Assembly (NCBI GenBank): GCA_902787185.1
Contig: CADAFP010000002.1
Coordinates: 62,001 to 126,000 of the forward strand
DNA: 64,000 bases
Origin: an uncultured Bacteroidales bacterium
GTDB lineage: Bacteria; Bacteroidota; Bacteroidia; Bacteroidales; Muribaculaceae
Direction of reading: 5' to 3'
Shown here: piece by piece, positions 16,548 to 24,193 of the stretch
Layout: each line of letters starts with the position of its first letter
Position numbering within the stretch: position 1 is the stretch's first letter
Translations under genes and position numbers: made by a program
The notes under the pieces: generated by a model
The model's database searches: none
The model's input: the letters and a program-made list of their open reading frames with translations, nothing else
What the model was told of the DNA's origin: nothing

Positions 16548-17822
16548 ATGAAGAAAATCTTTACGCTTATCGCTATGACAGCGCTTGCACTGTCGATGCA
16601 GGCCGGCATGTACATTGTCGGCGGTGCTCCCTTTGGTGAATGGAACACCAGTGACGGTATGGAGATGAACGACAATGGTGACGGCACCTACAGCCTCACC
16701 GTTGAGCTCAGCGGTACCATCTGGTTTGTATTCGCTGACAACTTGACTGAGAACCCTGGTGAATGGGACTTGTTCAACGGCGAGTATCGCTTTGGCCCCA
16801 CCACCGGTAGTGACCAGGTGGTAACCCTGGGTGAGTACATCGCAACCCAGAAGCAGGGTAACGGCAGCGGCGCTTATCAGCTCGCTTGCGGTTCTGAACC
16901 CACTATGTTTACTTTCACCTTCGACATCGAGAACATGGAGTTCATCGTCGAAGGTAATGCTCACGTTGACGATCCCTGGACCTATGTCACTGTAGCCGGT
17001 ACCCCCGCTGCCATCTTTGGCACCGAGTGGGATCCCAGCAACAGGGATAATGACATGGTGAAGAACGCTGATGGTATCTACGTGTTCGACCGTTATGATG
17101 TCGAGCTCCCCGAGACCACGATCATGTTCAAGGTTGTTTCCAACCATGACTGGGGTCTGGCATGTCCCGCTGAGGACTATATGTGTTATGTTGAGGGCGG
17201 TCTCTATGACATCCACATCACCTTCAACGTCGAGACCGAAGAGGTGAACTGCATTGCTGAACTCAAGGGTGAGCCCACTCCTCCCGATCCCATCGAGGCT
17301 ATGTACATCCTGGGTGAGGTGAACGGCATGGGCTGGGCACCCAACATGGGTGTTGCCATGACCACCGAGGACAAGGTTCACTACAACGCTCAGGTTGAGG
17401 GCACCGGTACCAACAAGGACGAGGGTGACGACACCGAGTACAGCTTCTTCTCCTTCACCAGCAAGCTCGCTGAGAGCGCTGACGATTGGGGTGCTATCAC
17501 CAGCAGCCGTCTGGGCGCCATCGAGAATGCCTACCTCGTTAACGAGGACATGATGGGCATGGACATGATGCTGCAGAAGGGCGACAACAGCTTCAAGGTA
17601 GCTTCTCACAAGAAGTACAACATCAACGTTGACGTTGAGAACATGCTCGTCAATATCTCTCAGGTAAGTGAAGGCGTTGACGAACTGGCTGCTGGCAAGA
17701 CCGTTGCTGGCGTTAGCTACTACAACGTGATGGGTCAGGAGATGAGCCAGGCTAACGGCGTAACCATCGTTGTTACCCGTTACACCGACGGCAGCATGAG
17801 CACCAGCAAGGTGATCAAGTAA
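16548..17822 (+). CDS. Secreted starch-binding-like protein with C-terminal sorting motif
   Basis: A 424-residue exported protein (signal 1-19; no lipobox). It carries repeated SusE/SusF-like modules: MYIVGGAPFGEWNTSDG (about 20-130), a middle module (about 145-240) and MYILGEVNGMGWAPNMG (about 250-375). The last 40 residues contain SYYNVMG and IVVTRYTDGS, a motif shared with the 1006-residue protein at 53948-56968 and like short C-terminal sorting or anchoring domains of Bacteroidales. It lies at the end of the sus operon and is followed by a terminator, so it is probably a SusG-independent surface or secreted starch binder. Specific ligand unproven. Confidence 0.65.
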   Translation: MKKIFTLIAMTALALSMQAGMYIVGGAPFGEWNTSDGMEMNDNGDGTYSLTVELSGTIWFVFADNLTENPGEWDLFNGEYRFGPTTGSDQVVTLGEYIATQKQGNGSGAYQLACGSEPTMFTFTFDIENMEFIVEGNAHVDDPWTYVTVAGTPAAIFGTEWDPSNRDNDMVKNADGIYVFDRYDVELPETTIMFKVVSNHDWGLACPAEDYMCYVEGGLYDIHITFNVETEEVNCIAELKGEPTPPDPIEAMYILGEVNGMGWAPNMGVAMTTEDKVHYNAQVEGTGTNKDEGDDTEYSFFSFTSKLAESADDWGAITSSRLGAIENAYLVNEDMMGMDMMLQKGDNSFKVASHKKYNINVDVENMLVNISQVSEGVDELAAGKTVAGVSYYNVMGQEMSQANGVTIVVTRYTDGSMSTSKVIK

Positions 17823-17850
17823 TCCTGTAACACCAAACAACAATCCTAAC

Positions 17851-17886
17851 GGGGATGCGCCTCACGTGTGGCGCATCCCCGCTTTG
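17851..17886 (+). terminator. Terminator of the sus operon
   Basis: GGGGATGCGCC (17851-17861) pairs with GGCGCATCCCC (17870-17880), 11 bp, followed by a short T-rich tract. It separates the susC-to-starch-binding unit from the amylase unit, whose own operator starts 14 nt downstream. Confidence 0.7.
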
Positions 17887-17894
17887 TTTAGCCT

Positions 17895-17906
17895 GCAAAC
17901 GATTGC
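17895..17906 (+). promoter_or_regulatory. LacI-type operator 2 (GCAAACGATTGC)
   Basis: It is identical to the copy at 8901-8912, and the flanking bases also match (TGCAAACGATTGCA here, CGCAAACGATTGCA there). It lies exactly 56 bp upstream of the -7 box of the amylase gene, the same distance as for susC. The twin spacing supports a shared regulator acting from a fixed upstream position. Confidence 0.8.
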
Positions 17907-17941
17907 ACGATGATTTTTTCAAGAGAAAAAGTGGCAAAGGG

Positions 17942-17970
17942 TTTGGAATTGAGGATTTTTACTATATTTG
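17942..17970 (+). promoter_or_regulatory. Amylase promoter (TTTG-N17-TATATTTG)
   Basis: TTTG at 17942-17945 and TATATTTG at 17963-17970 fit the Bacteroidetes consensus. The start would fall near 17977, giving a leader of about 30 nt before the ATG at 18008. Confidence 0.7.
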
Positions 17971-18007
17971 CGATAAGAATAACAATCAGAACTAAAACAC
18001 TATCACT

Positions 18008-20077
18008 ATGAAGAAAATTATCACAACCGCATTCGTTGCTATGCTGCCCTTGCTGATGCTGGCACAGGGCTGGCCTGCCAACTACAAAGGCGTGATGCTG
18101 CAGGGATTCTACTGGGACTCCTTCAACGACAGCAAATGGGCCGTGCTGGAATCCCAGGCCGATGAGTTTGCCGAGTTTTTCCAGCTCGTGTGGATTCCGC
18201 AGAGTGCCAATTGTGGCGGCACCTCGATGGGCTATGACGACAAGTACTGGTTCACCAACTACAACAGCTCCTTTGGCAACAAAACGCAGCTCACCTCGAT
18301 GATCAACACCTTTAAGTCAAAAGGCATCGGCACCATCGCCGACGTGGTCATCAATCACCGCAAGAATGCCTCAAACTGGGTGGATTTCCCTGCCGAGACC
18401 TACAAAGGCGTGACCTATCAGCTCAAATCGACCGACATCTGCAAGAATGATGACGGCGGCGAGACATTGAAGTGGGCCACCAGCCGCGGCTATCAGTTGA
18501 GCAACAACAACGACACCGGCGAGGACTGGGGCGGCATGCGCGACCTGGACCACAAGAGCGAGAATGTGCAGACCAACGTCAAGGCCTACCTGAAGATGCT
18601 GCTCGAGGACCTGGGCTATGCCGGATTCCGCTACGACATGACCAAGGGCTACTCCGCCTCGTTCACGGGCATGTATAACGCCTACTCACAGCCCACCTAC
18701 TCGGTGGGTGAGTATTGGGACGGCAACCCCACCGCCGTCAAGAACTGGATTGACGGCACCAAGGTTGACGACGTGGTGCAAAGCGCCGCCTTTGACTTCC
18801 CCTTCCGTTATGTGGTGCGTGACGCTGCCAACGGCAACAGCTGGAGCAAACTCTCGTCCAACGGCAAGACGCTGAACCAGATGGCCGGTTATAAGCGTTA
18901 TTCAATCACCTTTATCGAGAACCACGACACGCAGTACCGCGACGCCAACAATCAGAACGACCCCATCCGCCTCAACGTCGAGGCCGGCAATGCCTTCCTG
19001 ATGATTATGCCTGGTACGCCTTGTGTGTTCCTCAAGCACTGGATGAGCTACAAGGAGGCCATCAAGCAGATGATTTATGTGCGTCAGCTGGCGGGCATCC
19101 ACAACATGAGCACCAGCCAAGTATTTAAAGTCAGCTCTATCGACAACTACTACGTGCACCTGACCATCGGCACCAACGGCACTGCCCTTGCCGCTATGGG
19201 TAGCACCAAATATGCCATCCCCGACACCTACGTCGAGGTGGTGAGCGGTACCAACTACCGCCTGGCGCTGAGCAAGACGACCGAGACGGCATGGGCCAGC
19301 AAGCCCAGTGGCGAGTATTCCGGCAAGCAGAGCATCAAACTCACCGCCGTGAGCCAGAGCGACAATGCGCAGCTCGTCTATACCCTTGACGGCAGCGAGC
19401 CTACCGCCAGCAACGGCACCATCGTTGCTAACGGCAGCTCAGTCAACATCGACAAGAGCTGCACCATGAAGGCTGGTCTGCTGATTAACGGTGCCGTGAC
19501 CGGTGTCATCACCCGCCACTACACCATCGGCGCCGACGACGGCTTTGTCCCCTATGAGATTACCGTTTATCTCAAGGACCCGACCGTTGCCCCCAACAAC
19601 TGGCCCCGCGTGAACTTCTACAGCTGGGACAGCAGCGAAAATCCCATGAACGGCGGCTGGCCCGGCGAGACCATCACCGATGTCAAGGAGGTTGACGGCA
19701 TGAAGTTCTACTATCAGACCTACCAGATCACCAAGAAGGACTACTACATGAACTTCGTCTTCAACCAGGGCGGCACCACTGCCGGTGAGCACCAGACCGT
19801 GGATGTCTCCAATGTGAAGCAGACCAGCGTGTTTGAAATCGCAACGCAGACCAACCAGTATGAGGTCAACGACGTGACCGACATCTATCTGCCCCTGCTC
19901 AACGGCCTCAAGGGCGACGTGAACGGCGACAACGCGGTGAACATCAGCGACGTGAATCTCGTCATCAACATGATTCTCTCGGGCAATGGCACCACTGCAG
20001 GTGACGTGAATGGTGACGGCACCATCAACATCGGCGATATTAACTACATCATCAATGTGATTCTTGCTGGAGCATAA
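18008..20077 (+). CDS. Secreted GH13 alpha-amylase with CBM26-like and dockerin-like parts
   Basis: A 689-residue secreted endo-amylase that cuts alpha-1,4 bonds of starch. A signal peptide ends after LAQ (residue 20). The GH13 barrel spans about 25-410: DVVINH (112-117), GFRYDM with nucleophile Asp210, GEYWD with acid/base Glu235, and ENHDTQ with transition-state Asp307. Then come a chitobiase-type segment (about 470, YTLDGSEPTASNG), a CBM26-like starch-binding module (about 520-620; NFYSWDSS, NGGWPG) and two EF-hand dockerin-like repeats at the end (DVNGDNAVNISD, DVNGDGTINIGD). It plays the part that SusG plays in B. thetaiotaomicron but lacks a lipobox. It shares an operon with the GH53 gene (12 nt gap). 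Confidence 0.9.
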   Translation: MKKIITTAFVAMLPLLMLAQGWPANYKGVMLQGFYWDSFNDSKWAVLESQADEFAEFFQLVWIPQSANCGGTSMGYDDKYWFTNYNSSFGNKTQLTSMINTFKSKGIGTIADVVINHRKNASNWVDFPAETYKGVTYQLKSTDICKNDDGGETLKWATSRGYQLSNNNDTGEDWGGMRDLDHKSENVQTNVKAYLKMLLEDLGYAGFRYDMTKGYSASFTGMYNAYSQPTYSVGEYWDGNPTAVKNWIDGTKVDDVVQSAAFDFPFRYVVRDAANGNSWSKLSSNGKTLNQMAGYKRYSITFIENHDTQYRDANNQNDPIRLNVEAGNAFLMIMPGTPCVFLKHWMSYKEAIKQMIYVRQLAGIHNMSTSQVFKVSSIDNYYVHLTIGTNGTALAAMGSTKYAIPDTYVEVVSGTNYRLALSKTTETAWASKPSGEYSGKQSIKLTAVSQSDNAQLVYTLDGSEPTASNGTIVANGSSVNIDKSCTMKAGLLINGAVTGVITRHYTIGADDGFVPYEITVYLKDPTVAPNNWPRVNFYSWDSSENPMNGGWPGETITDVKEVDGMKFYYQTYQITKKDYYMNFVFNQGGTTAGEHQTVDVSNVKQTSVFEIATQTNQYEVNDVTDIYLPLLNGLKGDVNGDNAVNISDVNLVINMILSGNGTTAGDVNGDGTINIGDINYIINVILAGA

Positions 20078-20089
20078 CCTGGAAACGGA

Positions 20090-21454
20090 ATGAGAAAAAT
20101 CTTCAAGCAACTGTTTTTGGCATTGGCACTGACTACTCTCAGTGCCAATGCCGCTGTGACAGGCGATGTGAACGGCGACGGTTCCGTCAACATCAGCGAC
20201 GTCAACTTTATCATCAACCTTATCCTCGAGGGCGAGTATGGCACTCAGGCCGATTTAAACCATGACGGCACAGTCAACATCAGTGACCTGAACACCATCA
20301 TCGGCATCATCCTGGGCGACGTGCCTCAAGAGGAGGAACCCGCACGGCTCGTGGGTGGCGACATCTCGATGCTGACCAAATATGAGGCCCACTACAAGAT
20401 GGCGCGCGAGCGTTACAACATCAGCAACGTGGGCTACTATGACAACAGCGGCACGCGCATCGATGAACTGATTTCCTGGCTCAAAGGGCAAGGATGGAAC
20501 GCTGCGCGTGTGCGACTGTTCGTCAACCCCGAGAACGCCAGCCACGAACACATGGAACAGGGCGTCATCCAGAATCTGGACACCGTCAAGGTGCTGGGAC
20601 GACGCATCAAGGAGGCTGGCATGAAGTTCATGCTCGACTTCCACTATAGCGACACGTGGGCCGACCCCGCCTCACAGTACACGCCTGCCGCATGGGCCTC
20701 GCTCGACGACGATGCCCTGGTTCAACAGGTATATGAATACACGCGCGACTGCCTGCGCGCCCTCAAGGAGGCTGGAGCCACACCCGACTATATCCAGACG
20801 GGCAACGAAATCAGCTACGGCATGCTGTGGGGACCCGTGGGCACTCCTAAGGATCAGCTCATACAATGCTTCTCGAACAGCAGCGAGGCCAACTGGGCAC
20901 GTTTTGCCCGCTTGCTGACGGCCGCCGGCAATGCCTGCCGTGAGGAATGCCCCGACGCAAAAATCATCCTCCACACCGAGCGTGTGCCCCGTCCAAGCAC
21001 CCTCCAGGGGTTCTACAACTACATGAAGAACCACGACGTGGACTATGACATCATCGGGTTGAGCTATTATCCATACTACCACGGCCTGCTGAACGTGCTA
21101 AACACCGCCCTGCGTACCCTCCAGGCCTCCTACCCCGACAAGGACGTGATGATTGTGGAGACCGGATACAGCTATGAGTACGATATGGGAGGTTCAGTTG
21201 ACTGCTCATCGACCTGGCCGATCTCACAACAAGGTCAGCGCCAATTCACCATCGACCTGATCAATAAGCTCAAGGAGTTTGACAACGTCAAGGGCTTGTT
21301 CTGGTGGTTCCCCGAGGCCAATGAGTATGGCTTGGGAGGCAGTAACTGGAGCACGCTCCACGTCAATGCCAATTGGTATAACGCCGGACTGTGGAACCAC
21401 AAGTCAGGCAGGGCATTGCCCGCACTGTCGGAACTCAAGAACTTTGTGGAATAA
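20090..21454 (+). CDS. GH53 endo-beta-1,4-galactanase with N-terminal dockerin-like repeats
   Basis: A 454-residue secreted galactanase that hydrolyses beta-1,4-galactan side chains of pectin. Signal peptide 1-21; two EF-hand dockerin-like repeats at about 24-75 (DVNGDGSVNISD, DLNHDGTVNISD), right after the signal. The GH53 barrel follows: LVGGDISML, MLDFHYSDTWADP, TGNEISYG (acid/base Glu240), SYYPYYHG, IVETGYSYE (nucleophile Glu357) and FWWFPEANE. It starts 12 nt after the amylase stop, so a pectin-side-chain enzyme is expressed with a starch enzyme. It is followed by a strong terminator. Confidence 0.9.
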   Translation: MRKIFKQLFLALALTTLSANAAVTGDVNGDGSVNISDVNFIINLILEGEYGTQADLNHDGTVNISDLNTIIGIILGDVPQEEEPARLVGGDISMLTKYEAHYKMARERYNISNVGYYDNSGTRIDELISWLKGQGWNAARVRLFVNPENASHEHMEQGVIQNLDTVKVLGRRIKEAGMKFMLDFHYSDTWADPASQYTPAAWASLDDDALVQQVYEYTRDCLRALKEAGATPDYIQTGNEISYGMLWGPVGTPKDQLIQCFSNSSEANWARFARLLTAAGNACREECPDAKIILHTERVPRPSTLQGFYNYMKNHDVDYDIIGLSYYPYYHGLLNVLNTALRTLQASYPDKDVMIVETGYSYEYDMGGSVDCSSTWPISQQGQRQFTIDLINKLKEFDNVKGLFWWFPEANEYGLGGSNWSTLHVNANWYNAGLWNHKSGRALPALSELKNFVE

Positions 21455-21478
21455 AAATCTATCCTATCATAAACAAGA

Positions 21479-21513
21479 GGCGGGACCAGAAGATCAATTC
21501 TCCAGGTCCCGCC
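21479..21513 (+). terminator. Terminator of the amylase-galactanase unit
   Basis: GGCGGGACC (21479-21487) pairs with GGTCCCGCC (21505-21513), 9 bp. The following bases are weakly T-rich. It sits between two converging genes and may serve both. Confidence 0.65.
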
Positions 21514-21541
21514 CATTCTATTAACCCTTAAAACCGCCCAC

Positions 21542-22171
21542 TTAGGGCTTTTGGCACTTGATGCTGATGAAGCGGCGTTTCTCGTCATGGCGGGCATTGA
21601 TGTTGACAAAACCCGCTACGGTAAGGGCGCTCACCAGCTCGTCAATATTGTAAATGCGCAACATACCGACCACACGTTCGAGCCTGCGATCATTTTCGGC
21701 CAGTCCATCGAGCTCGTTGGCAATCAAGAAGGTGCCTCCGGGTTTGAGCACACGCAGGACCTCGGTGAAGCAAGCGGTGATGCCTGACCAGTAATAAACC
21801 GTCTCAAACGCTGTAGCCAGGTCAAAGGATTCCTTGGGCAACGGCATCTGGTTGGCATTGCCACCCACCACATAGCACCTGCCGCCGCTGACGGCAGCCG
21901 CATTCACGTCACGCGTCAAGTCAAGGGCGTGATGCGAGATATCAAGACCGGTCACCACGCTCTTTGGGAACATGTCGAGCATCCGTTGGATGTTGGCACC
22001 GCCGCCACACCCGATGTCCAGGATATGGGAGAAATTGCCCTCCTGTATCTCGGGAAAGGCCCATTCGGGCAAAGCGGCATGTTTCTTGCCGTTCATCTTC
22101 TTCAATGCCCGTTTGCCCCAAAAGCGCGTCGGGAATCGACCTCGATTGTAATATCTGTGAAAACTGCCCAT
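21542..22171 (-). CDS. Class I SAM-dependent methyltransferase
   Basis: A 209-residue methyltransferase that transfers a methyl group from S-adenosylmethionine to an unknown small molecule. Motif I is HILDIGCGGGANI (about 50-62), motif II VVTGLDIS, and a later VLRVLKPGGTFLI is the usual post-IV segment. The basic N-terminus (RYYNRGRFPTRFWGKRALKKMNG) is typical of the UbiE-like group in Bacteroidetes. It lies between converging genes, has its own promoter box, and shows no link to the starch genes apart from position. Confidence 0.8.
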   Translation of the reverse strand: MGSFHRYYNRGRFPTRFWGKRALKKMNGKKHAALPEWAFPEIQEGNFSHILDIGCGGGANIQRMLDMFPKSVVTGLDISHHALDLTRDVNAAAVSGGRCYVVGGNANQMPLPKESFDLATAFETVYYWSGITACFTEVLRVLKPGGTFLIANELDGLAENDRRLERVVGMLRIYNIDELVSALTVAGFVNINARHDEKRRFISIKCQKP

Positions 22172-22200
22172 TATTGCCTAACCGTCATTCTTTGACAGCG

Positions 22201-22208
22201 CAAATATA
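22201..22208 (-). promoter_or_regulatory. -7 box of the methyltransferase gene (TATATTTG)
   Basis: The minus strand reads TATATTTG. It lies 29 nt upstream of the methyltransferase start at 22171, giving a start near 22194. Confidence 0.55.
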
Positions 22209-22273
22209 GTAACAATCTATCAACTATGCAATATCCAGCACGTTAAATCTTAATATAATCGTCTTACAGACAA

Positions 22274-24133
22274 TCAGAAGTCAAGCACAAGCACCCCACG
22301 CGGTGGCAGGTTGATTACGCCATCGGCAAGGCTGACGCGCGCTCCAGTGGGCACATCGCGGGCAACTGTGGCGCCAGCAAACACCTCGCTGTAGCGGTCC
22401 AGCTTCATCTGGCGCTCACTGGTCGTACCATTGATGATGGTCACGGCATGACGTCCCTTGAACGTGCGGGCGACGACATAGATGCCATCCTTGGGGATAA
22501 ACTGCGTCATCTTGCCCTCGATAATGACCTTGTTGCCCTGGCGCCAATGCAACAGCGCACTCAGCCAGTTGAACATGTCATTCTGGGCAGGGGTGCGGCC
22601 CTCGGGAGTGAAGGCATTCTTCGGGTCGCCGGGGAAACCTCCGGGGAAGTCTTTGCGCACGTTGCCGTCGGTCACCTCCTTAGTGCCGTTCATCAGGATT
22701 TCAGTACCGTAATAGAGTTGCGGGATGCGCTTGATGGTGAGCAGCAGGGCAAGGGCCTGCTTCAAGGCGGCGACATCCTGCCCGTTGCGCAGGAAGCGGT
22801 CGGTGTCATGGTTCTCGATAAAGGCCATCACACTCTCGGGATTGGGATACAGATAATCGTGGCACAGGCTGTTATAGACGCGGTTATAGCCACGCCACCA
22901 GCCGTCGGTTTCCTCGTGCTTGGCGCTGTCAATCTTCTCATAGAAGGAGAAGTCCATCACCGTGGGCAGGTAACTCTCGGGCTTGCCCATCTTGTTGCCG
23001 CGCTGCCAGGCGGCGGTATAGGCAGGATTCTCGACCCATGTCTCCCCCACCACGTTGAAGTTGGGGTATTCGGTATTGAGACGCTTCATCCAGCGGGCCA
23101 TCGCGTCGGCGTAGGCATAAGGATAGGTGTCCATACGGATGCCGTCAATGCCCACTGTCTCAATCCACCAGATGCTGTTCTGAATCAGGTAGTTCATCAC
23201 ATGCACGTTGTGGTGGTTGAGGTCAGGCATCGAGCGGACGAACCAGCCTTCGACGGTCTCCTTGAGGTCCACTTCGCTGGCATAAGGGTCCATCACGGGC
23301 GTGAGCTTGTAGCTCGTCTGCAGGTAGTTGTTCTTGTAGTCGGGCTGGTTGAACCAGTCATGGGCAGGCATATCCTTCAACCAGGGGTGATAATCGCCAC
23401 AGTGGTTGAAAATCATGTCCATCACCACCTTGAGGCCACGGCTGTGGGCCTCGTCCACCAGGCGGCGGTACTCCTCGTTGGTGCCGAATCGCGGGTCCAC
23501 GCGGTAATAGTTGGTCGTGGCATAGCCGTGATAGGTCGAGTGGCGGTGACCATCGGGCGAATTGTTCTCCAGCACGGGGGTGAACCACAAGGCAGTCACG
23601 CCCAACTGGGTGAAATAATCCAAGTGTTGGCGTATGCCCTCGATATCGCCACCATGGCGCAAGCTCGGCTCGGTACGGTCATTCTTGTAAGCCTCCATGC
23701 CCGCAATCTGGTTGTTGGCCGGGTTGCCGTCGGCAAAGCGGTCGGGCATGAGCATATAGAGCACATCGGCATTGGTGAAGCCCATGCGCTTGTCACCGCT
23801 CATCTCACGGGCGAGCAGGTCATATTTCACTTTCTTCTTGCTGCGGCCCTGCTTGAAGGTCATCTCCATCGTGCCAGGCTGCGCGCCACGGGTGTTGAGA
23901 TAAATCAGCAGGTAGTTGGGCGAGTCGAGCCTCACGAGGCTGTCGATGGTCACACCGGGATAGTCGATGGAGACCTCGGCATCACGGATGGCCTCGCCAT
24001 AGACCATGAGCTGAACACTGGGATCCTTCAGGCCCACATACCAGTTGGTGGGCTCAATGCGGTCCACTTTGACCGCCGCATGGCTGGCCAGCACGCCAAG
24101 GGCTACCGCCATCAATAGCAATAATCTTTTCAT
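22274..24133 (-). CDS. susA: SusA-like GH13 neopullulanase
   Basis: A 619-residue exported enzyme, probably periplasmic, that degrades imported malto-oligosaccharides. Signal peptide 1-18; N-terminal Ig-like domain (about 20-110), then the GH13 barrel. DMIFNH (239-244), GIRMDTYPYA with nucleophile Asp335, GETWVEN with acid/base Glu364, and ENHDTDRF with Asp443 show an intact active site. The MPDRFADG segment near 130 is typical of the neopullulanase/cyclomaltodextrinase group to which SusA belongs. The start is Met at 24133 (MKRLLLL), because it opens the signal peptide and follows a -7 box by 37 nt; an upstream in-frame ATG at 24190 is unlikely. It lies outside the operator-controlled units, on the other strand. 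Confidence 0.85.
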   Translation of the reverse strand: MKRLLLLMAVALGVLASHAAVKVDRIEPTNWYVGLKDPSVQLMVYGEAIRDAEVSIDYPGVTIDSLVRLDSPNYLLIYLNTRGAQPGTMEMTFKQGRSKKKVKYDLLAREMSGDKRMGFTNADVLYMLMPDRFADGNPANNQIAGMEAYKNDRTEPSLRHGGDIEGIRQHLDYFTQLGVTALWFTPVLENNSPDGHRHSTYHGYATTNYYRVDPRFGTNEEYRRLVDEAHSRGLKVVMDMIFNHCGDYHPWLKDMPAHDWFNQPDYKNNYLQTSYKLTPVMDPYASEVDLKETVEGWFVRSMPDLNHHNVHVMNYLIQNSIWWIETVGIDGIRMDTYPYAYADAMARWMKRLNTEYPNFNVVGETWVENPAYTAAWQRGNKMGKPESYLPTVMDFSFYEKIDSAKHEETDGWWRGYNRVYNSLCHDYLYPNPESVMAFIENHDTDRFLRNGQDVAALKQALALLLTIKRIPQLYYGTEILMNGTKEVTDGNVRKDFPGGFPGDPKNAFTPEGRTPAQNDMFNWLSALLHWRQGNKVIIEGKMTQFIPKDGIYVVARTFKGRHAVTIINGTTSERQMKLDRYSEVFAGATVARDVPTGARVSLADGVINLPPRGVLVLDF

Positions 24134-24169
24134 TTTGGTTATTCTTTTTATGTTTGATGTTAATTTCCG

Positions 24170-24177
24170 CAAATTTA
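24170..24177 (-). promoter_or_regulatory. -7 box of the SusA-like gene (TAAATTTG)
   Basis: The minus strand reads TAAATTTG. It fits the consensus and sets the transcript start near 24163, which excludes the start codon at 24190 and supports 24133. No copy of the LacI-type palindrome was seen nearby. Confidence 0.55.
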
Positions 24178-24193
24178 ACACAAATCCCACGCA

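Noticed and set aside
20090-21454. Cellulosome component
   Set aside because: Dockerin-like repeats alone do not show a cellulosome. No scaffoldin or cohesin was seen.
22448-24118. Long plus-strand open frame of about 550 codons
   Set aside because: It lies opposite the SusA-like gene, has valine/histidine-rich composition without any domain, and is the usual shadow of a GC-rich gene. Similar shadows oppose the genes at 16548, 46197 and 53948.
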